In this document: one piece after another, positions 1-9,313 of the stretch
How positions within the stretch are numbered: position 1 is the stretch's first letter
Layout: every line of letters starts with the position of its first letter
Position numbers and translations under genes: made by a program
Assembly: GCA_029783825.1 (NCBI GenBank)
Contig: JAREIK010000506.1
Coordinates: 1,066,502 to 1,130,501 of the forward strand
From: Sapria himalayana
Taxonomy: Eukaryota > Streptophyta > Magnoliopsida > Malpighiales > Rafflesiaceae
Length of the DNA: 64,000 nucleotides
Reading direction: 5' to 3'
The notes under the pieces: generated by a model
The model's input: the letters and a program-made list of their open reading frames with translations, nothing else
What the model was told of the DNA's origin: nothing
The model's database searches: none

Positions 1-428
1 TAATAGTTATATTTTTCACTTTTTATAATAATTTAAAATGATGATATTATTTTTAATTACAAATAACACTTAGTTATTATTTAAATTTGAGTTTAAGTTT
101 TAGAAAGTTTAAATTCATGATTTAAACAAATAATTAATCTGTTATATTTTCTTATTGGATAAAGAAATAATCTGTAAAGTTTTTTTAAAAAGTGTATTCA
201 ATATATAATAATATATATATAAATTGATTTTCTTATCTGATAATGATTTGAATTTAAATTGTTCTTATTTAAAAGAGTATTAAATAAAATTCAGGTTTAA
301 ATTTAAATTGTTATTATTTAAAAGAGTTTAAAATAAAATTTAGAATAAAATTCAGATCTGAATTTAAATCATTATTATTTAAAAGTGTTTTAAATAAAAT
401 TCAGATTTTAATTAAATTCTAGTAGACT
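1..428. repeat. AT-rich DNA with three imperfect tandem units
   Basis: Very AT-rich sequence with no coding signal. Positions 251-415 hold three degenerate copies, about 50-60 bp each, of a unit that starts AATTTAAATTGTTATTATTT and ends near AAAATTCAGATTT. The middle unit carries a short internal insertion. The first 250 bases show nothing else I recognise. Confidence 0.6.
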
Positions 429-467
<39 letters not shown>

Positions 468-480
468 TTGTGTGTGTGTA
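429..480. repeat. (TA)n(TG)n microsatellite
   Basis: A compound dinucleotide run: about seven TA units followed by about 17 TG units interrupted once by TTTG. Confidence 0.95.
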
Positions 481-1009
481 TACTCAGAGAACATTTAAAA
501 TATAGAAAACAAAAAACCCTAATTTTATTTTTGAGAAGACTAAATTGAATTAGTATTCAACAAGATTATTTATTATTTGTTCATATGTAGATATTTGTAG
601 AGGGTGGTCATTTTTTAGAATACAGCACATTTGATGATCTGAATAAACCATGACGTAGACTTGAAGACTTGATGAATCGATCTACAAGAGGTATGTTTCA
701 TTTGCCATTTCTTCGTGTTTTTATGAAACACATATGATCCTTGGTGAGTTAATGGATAAAAATTATAAATTTCACTGAGTTTATGTTCCAATTAGATTGA
801 ATATTCTGCCCAAATCCATAACAAAGGAGACTTAGAAGAAATCCTTACAATATTGAAGAATATTAAGTTGATGGTTGGTCAAAGAGAAATTCGATCAAAG
901 GGAGAGCATATGAGAATGCACATTTCATTAGCAGTGGAAATTAGAAAGAATAGACAACTAGTGGGAGTGGTATACAGTTGTAAGCTTGTGAATATGCCAA
1001 AACTATCAT
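481..1009. other. Unassigned AT-rich DNA
   Basis: No domain, RNA or repeat recognised. A 69-codon open frame (853-1062) runs into the LTR-like repeat that follows and resembles no family I know, so I do not call it a gene. Confidence 0.4.
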
Positions 1010-1480
1010 TAATTGATATGATCTCAAAACCTCATTGGGTGAAGATCTCTCGGTCAATGTAGCTCCACAAATATATGGTCTATGCAACTAATAAAATAGA
1101 TGTAAGCATATATATATTGATTATGCAATGATTATGAAGATAAATAGGTTGATTAACAAATATTAAATTAACTATTATTGAAGTTGAATAGATGTGTTTA
1201 ATCTTTGAAAAGAAACTCAAATTCTAGTGTTGGCTCACATCCTTAACATGATCCCAAAACTAATTGGGTGAGGACCTCTAAAAAAACATAGCTCCAAAAA
1301 TAAATGGATCATATAAGTAAAAAAATTGGATATAAGTCTAGATATCGATCCCAAAGGGAATGAGTAAATGGATATATTGATCAATCAAGAGTAAATTAAT
1401 TTCTCCTATAGTTGAATAGATATACATAGTCTTTGAAAAAAATTCTCTGACTCTAGAGCTGGCTCACATCCTTATGTGTC
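1010..1480 (-). repeat. Tandem pair of LTR-end-like fragments
   Basis: Two diverged copies of about 230 bp (about 1010-1240 and 1241-1475) lie head to tail. Each begins like TCTCATTGGGTGAGGA and ends in GGCTCACATCC. They resemble the outer end of the Athila-type LTR in minus orientation (compare 42820-43000 and 60510-60700). Divergence is high, so this rests on colinear short matches only. Confidence 0.5.
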
Positions 1481-2395
1481 AATATTATTTCTCAAGTATT
1501 TGGTCTATGTTGTGTTTGGTTGTTGAATGAATGGTAGATTGGTGTGAGAAATTACATGTGCCCTCTTGGCTTACTAGATGATTACTTTGAATATGTACTT
1601 ATATTCTCCAACCCCTAATTAATTATCTTAAAGAAATGAAATAACATGGTACTAAATTTGTTTGTGCATTTGGTTTCGTTAGTAACATATAAATGATAAT
1701 TAAGATATATGTTTCCATGTATCGTGACTATGGAAGTCATGCAAGAAAAAAAGATACGAGTTAGTTTTGAGCATATGGTTTCCACATATGAAACATGAGG
1801 GAAATGTATGTTAATTATAAGAGTATGATACTTACAAAGTCAAAAGTGAAAATTCTTTTATTACCACATCATTTATCACCAGGAAAGACACTATAGATCA
1901 GAAAATAAGAAAACATATTCAAAGTCATAATTAAGGGCAATTAATCTATTTCCTAAAGGGTGAGAACTTGTGAATTACCATAAGATAGAGATGATTTATT
2001 TTCTTTATATTAAAATAATGAGAGGATAACTACAAAGGAACTATCATTGAGAAGGGCTAAATAGGCTATAACCATATTGTATGTTAGCGGGGAAAGAGGT
2101 CATCCACAATTATCTAGCTTTTTTGTTCTATAATTGAGCACAACCACAACAATGCTATTTAAAACTTTATCATGTACAAAAATATCAATCATCCTAAGAA
2201 TATTAGATTTATGAATTGAATCCTTTTATCATGCATACTAGCTAAGTTTTAAATTATTTTTGATTAATCGAACATACATGACATGTGTAATTATTATAGA
2301 ATTGATATCTAAGCTAAAAGTCCACTTTATTACTTGTATGACCTATATACTTATATAATGATTACTTTTTTAGGATGACCAGTCATTAATGTGCA
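1481..2395 (+). repeat. F1 5' LTR, right portion
   Basis: Right-hand part of a long terminal repeat in plus orientation. From about 1760 it runs parallel to the LTRs at 28960-29704 and 51640-52407 (shared blocks: AGTATGATACTTA, GAACTTGTGAAT, AAAGTCCACTTTATTACTTGTATGACC). It ends in GTGCA at 2395, nine bases before the primer-binding site. The left part of the LTR is missing or unrecognisable. Confidence 0.7.
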
Positions 2396-2404
2396 CTAAG
2401 TTTT

Positions 2405-2425
2405 TGGTGTCGCTATAGAGGATTG
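2405..2425 (+). other. F1 primer-binding site (tRNA-Asp type)
   Basis: TGGTGTCGCTATAGAGGATTG aligns to the complement of the plant tRNA-Asp 3' end (TGGCGCCGTTGCCGGGGAT...) with mostly C-to-T and G-to-A differences. Athila-type elements are known to use tRNA-Asp. Position and spacing after the LTR agree with the sites at 33509, 52416 and, on the minus strand, 20961-20980. Confidence 0.75.
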
Positions 2426-2651
2426 ATGATTAATTTGGTTGGTCAACTTTAGTTGATATAACTACCCTTAAAATGAGTAGTTATATTTTTAGTAGATTTG
2501 ATAGCATTACCTTATTTTATTTTGCTAAGATTTGTATTGTATGTCTTGTATGTATCTTATAATTTTGGTGATATTTTTCATACTTTTTTTCTCTTTTCGT
2601 CATTTTTAGCCATCATCCTTATATGAACAGAAACTCTAGTATTGAGCTAAT
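2426..2651 (+). other. F1 leader, split by LINE-A
   Basis: Untranslated leader between primer-binding site and gag. It shares GGTTGGTCAACTTTAGTTGAT with the minus-strand leader at 60400-60440 and TTATATGAACAGAAACTCTAG with the gag start regions at 33715 and 52625 (ATGAGTAGAAGCTC...). LINE-A inserted at its end and the element resumes at 9314. Confidence 0.65.
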
Positions 2652-2670
2652 AACTTTGAACCCAAAGATA
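2652..2670. repeat. LINE-A target-site duplication, left copy
   Basis: AACTTTGAACCCAAAGATA, 19 bp, is repeated without a mismatch at 9295-9313 directly after the poly-A tail. Confidence 0.95.
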
Positions 2671-2806
2671 TTCTCTCTCACTTTCTTATAATGAATTCAT
2701 TGCATCGGGGAAGAAGAAGCTCTCAACCCGTAGAGAGAGAAAATCCCTATTTCTAGAGAGAGAAAACCGCCATTCGAGCTCAAATCAAGCTCCTTTCAAG
2801 TGCAAA
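2671..2806 (+). promoter_or_regulatory. LINE-A 5' UTR
   Basis: 136 bases ahead of ORF1 with repeated GAGAGAGAAAA tracts (2731-2767). In this LINE class the 5' UTR houses an internal promoter; no specific element can be shown here. Confidence 0.6.
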
Positions 2807-4123
2807 ATGGAGCAAAATGATTTATTCACAAAGAATAAATCATTTGCCTTGATAACAAAGGAGCCCGCACCATACTCGCGCACTTATGGAGCAAAAAATG
2901 GGAACCTCGTTATCGTTTTTTCAGCCGACGAGTTACAGAAGCTCAAGGAGCATTATCAATACATGCTTATCGGCAAATTCTCCCACGGCAGGCCTCGCCC
3001 GAGTGATATACAACAGTTCTTCTCCTCTCTGAAGCTCATGGGAAGGGTAAAGCTGGCCGATTATGTCGCGAAACATGTGTTTATTCAGTGTTTTTTAGTT
3101 GATGATTATTATCGCATATGGCATCGTGGAGCATGGCAAGTAAGTGGTTTCCTCATGCGCGTGCTGAAATGGACGAAGGACTTTAGCCCAAAGGTGGAGG
3201 CGCCAGTTGCTCCGGTTTGGTTTTCTTTGCCGAACCTCCCTATATACCTGTTTAATGCTAATCCTCTCTATGCGATATCCTCTTGTTTGGGCAAACCTTT
3301 GCTTCGGGATGAGGCCACTGTGACATTAACTCGGCCTAGTAAGGCTCGAGTATGTGTAGAGTGTAATCTCCTTACTCCTCTGCCTAATGAAATTTGGATA
3401 GGAGAGGGAGAAGATGGGCAGAACAATGGCTATTGGCAAAATGTCATACCCGAAAACATGCCCTCATATTGCTTAATCTGTAATAGGCTTGGGCACGATA
3501 AATCTGAATGTAAAATAGGTAGAGAGCCGTTAGGAAAGGTGAAAGGGCAAGTAGCTGCAATAAGAAAAGTAGAAACATGGATAAGGAAGGAGGATGTGGC
3601 CCCGAAACCTCTAGGTTTAGGGGATGAAGAAGAGGAGAGTAGGAGAGAGAATGGGAGTTTTTTCTTGGAGGAGGAGGGAGATGGAAGCATTAGGGAGGTA
3701 AGCATAGAGGATAGTAATGAAGAGAATAAGGAAGAGAGATGGGAGGTGGTGAAATTTAGAAGAAAAAGTGCTAGGAAAAATAAACATAGAAGTGTGTTAA
3801 AAGAAAAAATAGAAGATTATAGCTGGATAGAGGAGGATCTCCTAGACTTTCCGGATGAAGATTCGGAGGTGTTTAGTTGTCCTCAATTAGGTATAGAGGA
3901 AGTTAAGAAAGAAAGTTATTTAGGAGAAGCGAAGGATGATTTAGAAATGTACGATAAAATTGGTGAAAATTTAAATAAATTTCAATCTATGGAAGCCATA
4001 AAGAGAATGGCTATGCAACTCGGTAAACTAGAAAAATATAATGTATTATCTCAATCTATTCCTCCCAAGAGTGCGAGAAATATGAGGAAAGATAAAAAAT
4101 ATGATTCAAAATGCATAACTTGA
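2807..4123 (+). CDS. LINE-A ORF1, DUF4283 and zinc-knuckle protein
   Basis: Uninterrupted 438-residue ORF1 protein, the RNA-binding chaperone-like partner of plant L1 LINEs. Residues about 35-180 match the DUF4283 domain pattern (DELQKLKEHYQYMLIGKF early, RIWHRGAWQVSGF in the middle). A CCHC zinc knuckle (C222-x2-C-x4-H-x4-C235, CLICNRLGHDKSEC) follows. The C-terminal 190 residues are highly charged (Lys/Glu/Asp) and probably disordered. The start ATG is the first in the element after the 5' UTR. ORF2 begins 23 bases downstream. The open frame contrasts with the several lesions in ORF2. Confidence 0.93.
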   Translation: MEQNDLFTKNKSFALITKEPAPYSRTYGAKNGNLVIVFSADELQKLKEHYQYMLIGKFSHGRPRPSDIQQFFSSLKLMGRVKLADYVAKHVFIQCFLVDDYYRIWHRGAWQVSGFLMRVLKWTKDFSPKVEAPVAPVWFSLPNLPIYLFNANPLYAISSCLGKPLLRDEATVTLTRPSKARVCVECNLLTPLPNEIWIGEGEDGQNNGYWQNVIPENMPSYCLICNRLGHDKSECKIGREPLGKVKGQVAAIRKVETWIRKEDVAPKPLGLGDEEEESRRENGSFFLEEEGDGSIREVSIEDSNEENKEERWEVVKFRRKSARKNKHRSVLKEKIEDYSWIEEDLLDFPDEDSEVFSCPQLGIEEVKKESYLGEAKDDLEMYDKIGENLNKFQSMEAIKRMAMQLGKLEKYNVLSQSIPPKSARNMRKDKKYDSKCIT

Positions 4124-4145
4124 TTACAATCCAAATTAGGTTTTA

Positions 4146-5669
4146 ATGGATAGATATATGTATTGGAATATTAGAGGGGTGGCAAATAACCCTTCGATAA
4201 ATAGGCTTAAAAATCTGATTAAAACATATAAAATTGCTTTAGTAGCTATAGCAGAACCTATGACACAGCAGGATCAAATAATAAAATATAGTAGAATATT
4301 AGGGTTTAATAATTCATTTTCTAATTTAAATAGTAAACTCTGGTTAATGTGGCATAATAATCTAGACATTGAAATATTAAAAGACACAGAACAAATAATA
4401 CACTTTAAAATGAATAAAAATACAGAAGATATAATATCGGTGGTATATGCTAAAAATGATAAAAAAGCTAGGTTGGTTTTATGGGAGGAAATGCGGGATA
4501 TAGCATCAAAAAATACTCCTTGGTTAATAGGAGGAGATTTTAATGTAATTAGAAGTTCTTTAGAGAAGAAGGGAGGAAAAATTCCGAACACAATAACAAT
4601 GTCTCAATTTAATGAGGCGATCTCCAAATCAAGTCTAATGGAGATAGCTTATACGGGCTCAAATTACACATGGTGTAACAACTGGAGTAAAAGAAGGGCA
4701 ATTTGGGCCAGACTGGATAGGGTAATGTGTAATGCTAAGTGGGCAGCCTCGCACGGGTCTACATCGCTTAGGCATTTAAGCAGAATCTGTTCAGATCATT
4801 CTCCACTTCTTATAACTATTCATCATATTAAAAGGAGCATAAGAAGCTTTAAATTTCAAAATATGTGGGGAAAGCATCCAGAATTTGAAAAATTGATGAA
4901 AGAATCTTGGTCAGAGCCAGCACAGGGTAAACCGATGCAGGTTCTAATCTTCAAGTTAAATAGACTTAAAAAACATTTAAAATCATGGAATAAGGAAGTT
5001 TTTGGGAATATAAATCTGAAAATAAAACAAGCAGAAGAGAAGGTAGAAAAATTAGAAATTGAATATGATAATAAAAATGATGATAAGATTAGACAAGAAT
5101 TAAATAAGGCTAAAGTTGAATTGAGCTTAAAATTACATATGGAGGAGGTATATTGGAAACAACGAGCAAAAATTAAATGGCTAAAAGAAGGAGATAGAAA
5201 CACTAAATTTTTTCATAATATGAGTAAAATAAAAACTCAGAAAAATAGAATTAAAGCTATAAAAAACACGGAAGGAAAATGGATAGAAGAAGACAAGCAA
5301 ATTGGAACTCTCTTTGAGGAATTTTTTAAATCACACTTATGTGGGCATGTGTCTCACGAAGGGAACTCCTTAATACAGGAGATCAGGGCTTCCATTACAC
5401 AAGATCAGAATCAAATGATGGAAAATATACCAGAGGAGGAAGAGGTAAAAAATGCGGTTTTTAATCTTGATAAAGATAGTGCAGCGGGTCCAGACGGCTG
5501 GAATAACTATTTTTATCAGTTAAATTGGATTATTATTAAACATGATCTAGTTTTAGCAATCGCCAGCTTTTTCGTCGGTGCAGATATCCCTAAAGCCTGG
5601 GCAAACTCATACATACATAGTTCTTATTCCGAAAAAAGATGCCCCTTAGATATGAGGATTTCAGGCTAA
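4146..5669 (+). pseudogene. ORF2 segment 1: endonuclease and start of RT
   Basis: Open for 507 codons. The EEP endonuclease looks intact: N8 (WNIRG), E37 (AEP), D131/N133 (GGDFNVI) and H218 (SDHSPL) occupy the expected catalytic places. A coiled, Lys/Glu-rich linker follows (residues about 270-350), then KWLKEGDRNTKFFH and the RT start motif AAGPDGWN. The frame is lost at 5608-5640: a 4-bp ATAC duplication (5609-5616) and apparently one extra base before 5640 shift it into the next segment. Confidence 0.93.
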
Positions 5670-6529
5670 TAAGCTTGTGTAATGCGATTTATAAGATTTT
5701 AGCCAAAATAATTCAGAACAAGTTAAGTAATATTCTGCCATTAATAATCTCACAAGAGCAAACAGGTTTTGTTAAAAACAGACTGATGATTGAAAATATT
5801 AGGTTAGCATCAGAAATGATGAAAAATATTTCAGCTAAAACAAGAGGGCACAATCTAGCAATCAAGCTGGATTTGTCCAAAACATTTGACAGGGTTGAAT
5901 GAGATGTACTTTGCTTTGTACTGAGAAAATATGGTTTCTCCGAATTATGCATAGATTTAATTTATAGATGTGTTTCGAATGTTTGGGTTAGAATTATTAT
6001 AAATGGAAATATAGGTGAAGAATTTAAACCAAAAAGAAGTCTAAGGCAGGGAGACCCCTTATCCCCCTTACTATTTGATATATATCTAGAATTGTTTATT
6101 ATTAATTTAAACAAAAGAATGTCGGAAGGGAAAATTTTACCTTTTAGACAACCTAAAAACACTCCGAGAATAGGTTGTTTGGCCTATGCTTATGATTTAA
6201 TAATTTTCACAAATGCAAGTAAAAGATCTATAATATACCTTATAGAATTATTACAACTATTTGAATTAGTAACAGGTCAGGTGGTAAATAAAAAGAAGTG
6301 CTAGTTTATACTGGGAAAAAAAGCTTTGGAGAGAGATATAAACAAAACTAAAAATTTAACTGGTTTCACCAAAAATAAGGGAGCTTTGATTTATTTAGGC
6401 TGCCCAATATTTGAAGGAAAATTGAGAGAGGAATATTTAGCACCGCTGCAAGAAAAAATGTGAAAGAAAATAGTAGGTTGGAAAGAGGATTTACTAGGAT
6501 TTGGGGGACGAGTTACATTAATTTCGCAC
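5639..6529 (+). pseudogene. ORF2 segment 2: reverse transcriptase core
   Basis: RT palm and fingers in one frame, cut by three stops (5900, 6302, 6461). Visible RT motifs: DFRLISLCNAIYKILAK, QTGFVKNR, LAIKLDLSKTFDRVE, RQGDPLSPLLF. The catalytic YADD motif reads YAYDL (residue change at 6191-6193), so polymerase activity would be lost even without the stops. The stop at 5900-5902 follows DRVE, where Trp is usual, consistent with a G-to-A change. Confidence 0.93.
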
Positions 6530-7846
6530 GTGCTTCAACGCACACTGGTTCATATCCTATCAGTAATACACCCTCCGAAGAAATTCACAAATAGAATAGA
6601 AATGGAGATGGCAAATTTTCTATGGGGTAAAAAAGAAGGGAAGAATAAAACTCATTGGAAAAACTGGGGAGATATTTGTTATCCAAAAGCAGAGGCAGGT
6701 TTAGGAATAATCTCTCTACAAGATATGGCCACCGCATGGGACTGCAAAGGATGGTGGAGGTTAAAGGAAAATGACAGTCTTTGGGCAAAATATATGAGGG
6801 CAAGATATTTAGAAAAGCGGCCTAAGAAAGTTTCAAATAATTGGAAAGCCTTGGAAAAACAAAAAGAAAAAGTAGAATCCCACTCAATATTAAAAAAGAG
6901 TGGCTGGAAATGGATCCTAACACCACAAGGTAATTTTACACTCAAATTGGTAAAGGAATTAATTAGGAAAAAAAAGCCTGTTCAATCTATATCTAAATGG
7001 GTCTGGAGGGCAGGTATACCACAGAAAATATGCTCGCTAGCATGGAAAGTAACTACAAATGCAATACCCGTGGATACTAATGTTCAAAGAAAGGGCATTA
7101 ACTTGGTGTCTAGATGTGAATGCTGCTTAGAGGAAGAAGAATCTATGGATCACCTATTTTCGAAAGGTAAAATCGCCATACAGGTCTGGAAGAAATTTGA
7201 TGAAATAAAGCAAATCATTAAAAGAGTAGATGGTATAATTGAACGAATTAAAACATGGGAAAAAGTAATCTCTACTAATCCTACTAGAATCTGGCTTAAT
7301 ATGTACTTACCACATGTAATAATATGGTGTATATGGAAGGCTCGAAATAGGAGTAGGTTTGAAGGAAAGAAAATGAACACGAATGCAATATCACAAGAAA
7401 TCAGGCAGGAAATAAGTAACATTTCAAATTTTAACCCTGTAATTTTAAATAAAATAGACAAAGAAAAGAAAGCAGAATGGGAATGGTTCCTAAATATAAA
7501 AATAAATAAACAATATTGGGCGAAAAGTATCTCTTGGCACAAACCTCCGGAAGGAAAACTCTCCTTAAATACGGATGGAAGCTTTAATAGGGACACAGGT
7601 ATAGCGGGGGGAGTTGGTTTAATAAGAGATTCTACAGGGACAGTTATGAAAGCTTTTATTACAGTTAGTGTAGCAGCCTCGGCTCTACATTCAGAAATTA
7701 GGGCATTAAATTTAGGTTTAACTGTTTGTAAAAAATTAGACTATAAGAATATTCAAATACAGGTAGATTCATTGTTATTAGTCAATTTAGTAACAAAGAA
7801 AATATCTCTTTGGAAACATGAAGAGGAATTAGAAATTATTTTTTGA
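6530..7846 (+). pseudogene. ORF2 segment 3: zf-RVT and start of RNase H
   Basis: 438-codon open stretch in the same frame as segment 2. It contains the post-RT region FLWGKKEGKNKTHWKNW and WGDICYPKAEAGLGI, and the zf-RVT domain (KWVWRAGIPQKICSLAWK ... CECC ... DHLF), in which the final cysteine expected after DHLF is replaced (SKG). The RNase H domain starts at LNTDGSFNRDTG (first Asp), with the Glu in HSEIRAL and the second Asp in QVDSLLL. The frame is lost at the TTTTTT run ending at 7844. Confidence 0.93.
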
Positions 7847-8064
7847 ATCTCATAGAAGAACTAAATGCATCAATATTACATATATATAGAGAGCTAAACA
7901 CTCCGGCAGACAATCTTGCAAGGCTAGGATCGCAAAAAGGAGAAGCAGAATATGATAAGGTTACTCTGCCGATAAAAATAAAAGGCCTAGTGGATCTAGA
8001 CAAGAATGCAATTCCCTATGTAAGAGTTAGCAAGGGTAGAAAGCGAGAGACAGTTAAATATTAA
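7843..8064 (+). pseudogene. ORF2 segment 4: end of RNase H
   Basis: Continuation of RNase H in a shifted frame: YRELNTPADNLARLG supplies the last catalytic Asp. The true ORF2 stop is probably the TAA at 8062-8064. About 73 codons. Confidence 0.88.
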
Positions 8065-9285
8065 TAGATTATATAGGTATAACAGAAGAGGAAGGGTTAA
8101 CGGTAAAAAATGGGGTTCTCTTGGAGAATATGGTATAGATGTATTTGTCTTTCTTAGCAGCACAGGTCACTCAAAGCTTCATTTATTGGGAGGCAAGATT
8201 TGTTGGCACATGCAGTCTAAACCTCATTTGCTTTATTTCTTTGTTTATTGTATGTTTAAAGCTTTATCTATGCTTATGAGAACAATGTTGCAAAATCATG
8301 TGTTAATTAAGTAGTTAGGATGCTAGAACATTAGACGTTGGGGTATAGAATAGGTCTTGCTGTCATTAAGGAAGCAAATTTCAGATTTGCTAAGGTTCAA
8401 CGAGGGTTCAGAAATGAAGCGGCTATGGGAGAAAAATGGAGCGCAAAGTTGCTGGGATACGGCAATGAATTCCAGAAGTTAAGCAAAGGAAGGTGTTAGA
8501 AGAATGTATATTTGTTTTCTTGGTTTTCTTAGCAGATCATGGAGGGCAATATAGTGAAAATTAAGTTGTTAGAAGGAATTGAGGCAGTCGGTAGGGGAAT
8601 TTCTGTCCCTACAGTTATAGGTTTGTTTAGAAAGGATCTAGGAGGGAGAAAAGAAATAGTATGTATATTTGGCTTTGTTTTCCTGGTTTTCTTAGCAGCG
8701 CAAGTATTATACAGCATACATGAGGAAGGGTTAGCCAAGCTCTTGTAACAGCATATTAAGTGTAGAGTGCAGCATATAAAGTGAAAGTCAAGGCACCAGA
8801 ACGTGAAGAACTATAGGGAGCAAGACTCAAAGGGCTGGAAAAATGGCTGATGCAGAAAAGGTGTAGCTCCCTATGCAGAAAAAGTGTAGCTCCCTATGCA
8901 GAAAAAGTGTAGCAGGAAGGGTGTTTATGCAGAAAACCCTATGCAAAAAAATCCCTATGCAGAGAAATCCCTATGCAGATAAATCCCTATGCAGAAAAAT
9001 GTTTGTTGTGCAGGCTTTGGAGCCGTCAACTGACTTATAGAAGGAGGTTCATGAAGGACAAGTTAATATCAAGGAAGTGGGTATATAACCGAGTTAAAAA
9101 TAACTCAAGATCTTTAAACAAATAAGCTCAAAGCGAGCACACATACACATATTAAAATTAGGCTTGGTTCTTTGTTTTTTTTTCATTAAGTGTATGAGTG
9201 TAAGAGGGATAAGGGTAGATTTTAGTTTGTAAAAAGGGTATTCCTCCGCCAAAAGAGAGGGTTAAAATTAATAAACAACTTTATT
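8065..9285 (+). other. LINE-A 3' UTR
   Basis: Long non-coding 3' region. The phrase TTTTCTTAGCAG recurs near 8150, 8520 and 8690, each preceded by TGTATTTGT-like sequence. A 69-codon open frame at 8539-8748 spans one interval and has no recognisable domain; I treat it as chance. A short tandem array follows at 8848-9001. Confidence 0.8.
8848..9001 (+). repeat. LINE-A 3' UTR minisatellite
   Basis: About eight tandem units built on CCCTATGCAGAAAA. The first three carry the longer form ending GTGTAGCT (about 23-24 bp); later ones shorten to 16-18 bp. Located about 290 bp before the poly-A tail. Confidence 0.9.
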
Positions 9286-9294
9286 AAAAAAAAA
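9286..9294 (+). other. LINE-A poly-A tail
   Basis: Run of A that merges with the first As of the duplication, so the exact end is ambiguous by two bases. Confidence 0.9.
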
Positions 9295-9313
9295 AACTTT
9301 GAACCCAAAGATA
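9295..9313. repeat. LINE-A target-site duplication, right copy
   Basis: Exact copy of 2652-2670. Confidence 0.95.

Larger units (their letters stand above)
4146..8064 (+). pseudogene. LINE-A ORF2, endonuclease/RT/RNase H polyprotein, broken
   Basis: ORF2 normally supplies all catalytic steps of LINE retrotransposition. Domains in order: exonuclease-endonuclease-phosphatase endonuclease (4146 to about 4830), reverse transcriptase (about 5460-6420), zf-RVT (about 6975-7190) and RNase H (about 7560-7940). Lesions seen: indels at 5608-5640 that move the frame, in-frame stops at 5900-5902, 6302-6304 and 6461-6463, and a frameshift at about 7839-7846 in a T-run. In the RT motif the first Asp of YADD is Tyr (codon TAT at 6191-6193). 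These make it inactive. Confidence 0.95.
2671..9294 (+). mobile_element. LINE-A, full-length L1-type LINE
   Basis: A complete 6.6-kb non-LTR retrotransposon: 5' UTR (2671-2806), ORF1 (2807-4123), broken ORF2 (4146-8064), a 1.2-kb 3' UTR and a poly-A tail at 9286-9294, bounded by an exact 19-bp duplication. LINEs of this type copy themselves by target-primed reverse transcription using the ORF2 endonuclease and reverse transcriptase. It sits in the leader/gag junction of F1. Its 5' half contains many CpG sites, unlike the surrounding LTR DNA, which suggests it is younger. ORF2 lesions mean it cannot move by itself now. Confidence 0.97.

Noticed and set aside
853..1062. 69-codon frame as a host gene
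   Set aside because: No family resemblance, and its end overlaps an LTR-like repeat.
3430..3705. Minus-strand Ser/Pro-rich frame of 91 codons
   Set aside because: Antisense shadow of LINE-A ORF1. The frames at 4274-4591, 4856-5203, 5713-5952, 6585-6945 and 7150-7596 are the same kind of artefact.
8539..8748. 69-codon frame in the LINE-A 3' UTR as a third ORF
   Set aside because: No domain; open on both strands; spans one of the repeated phrases.
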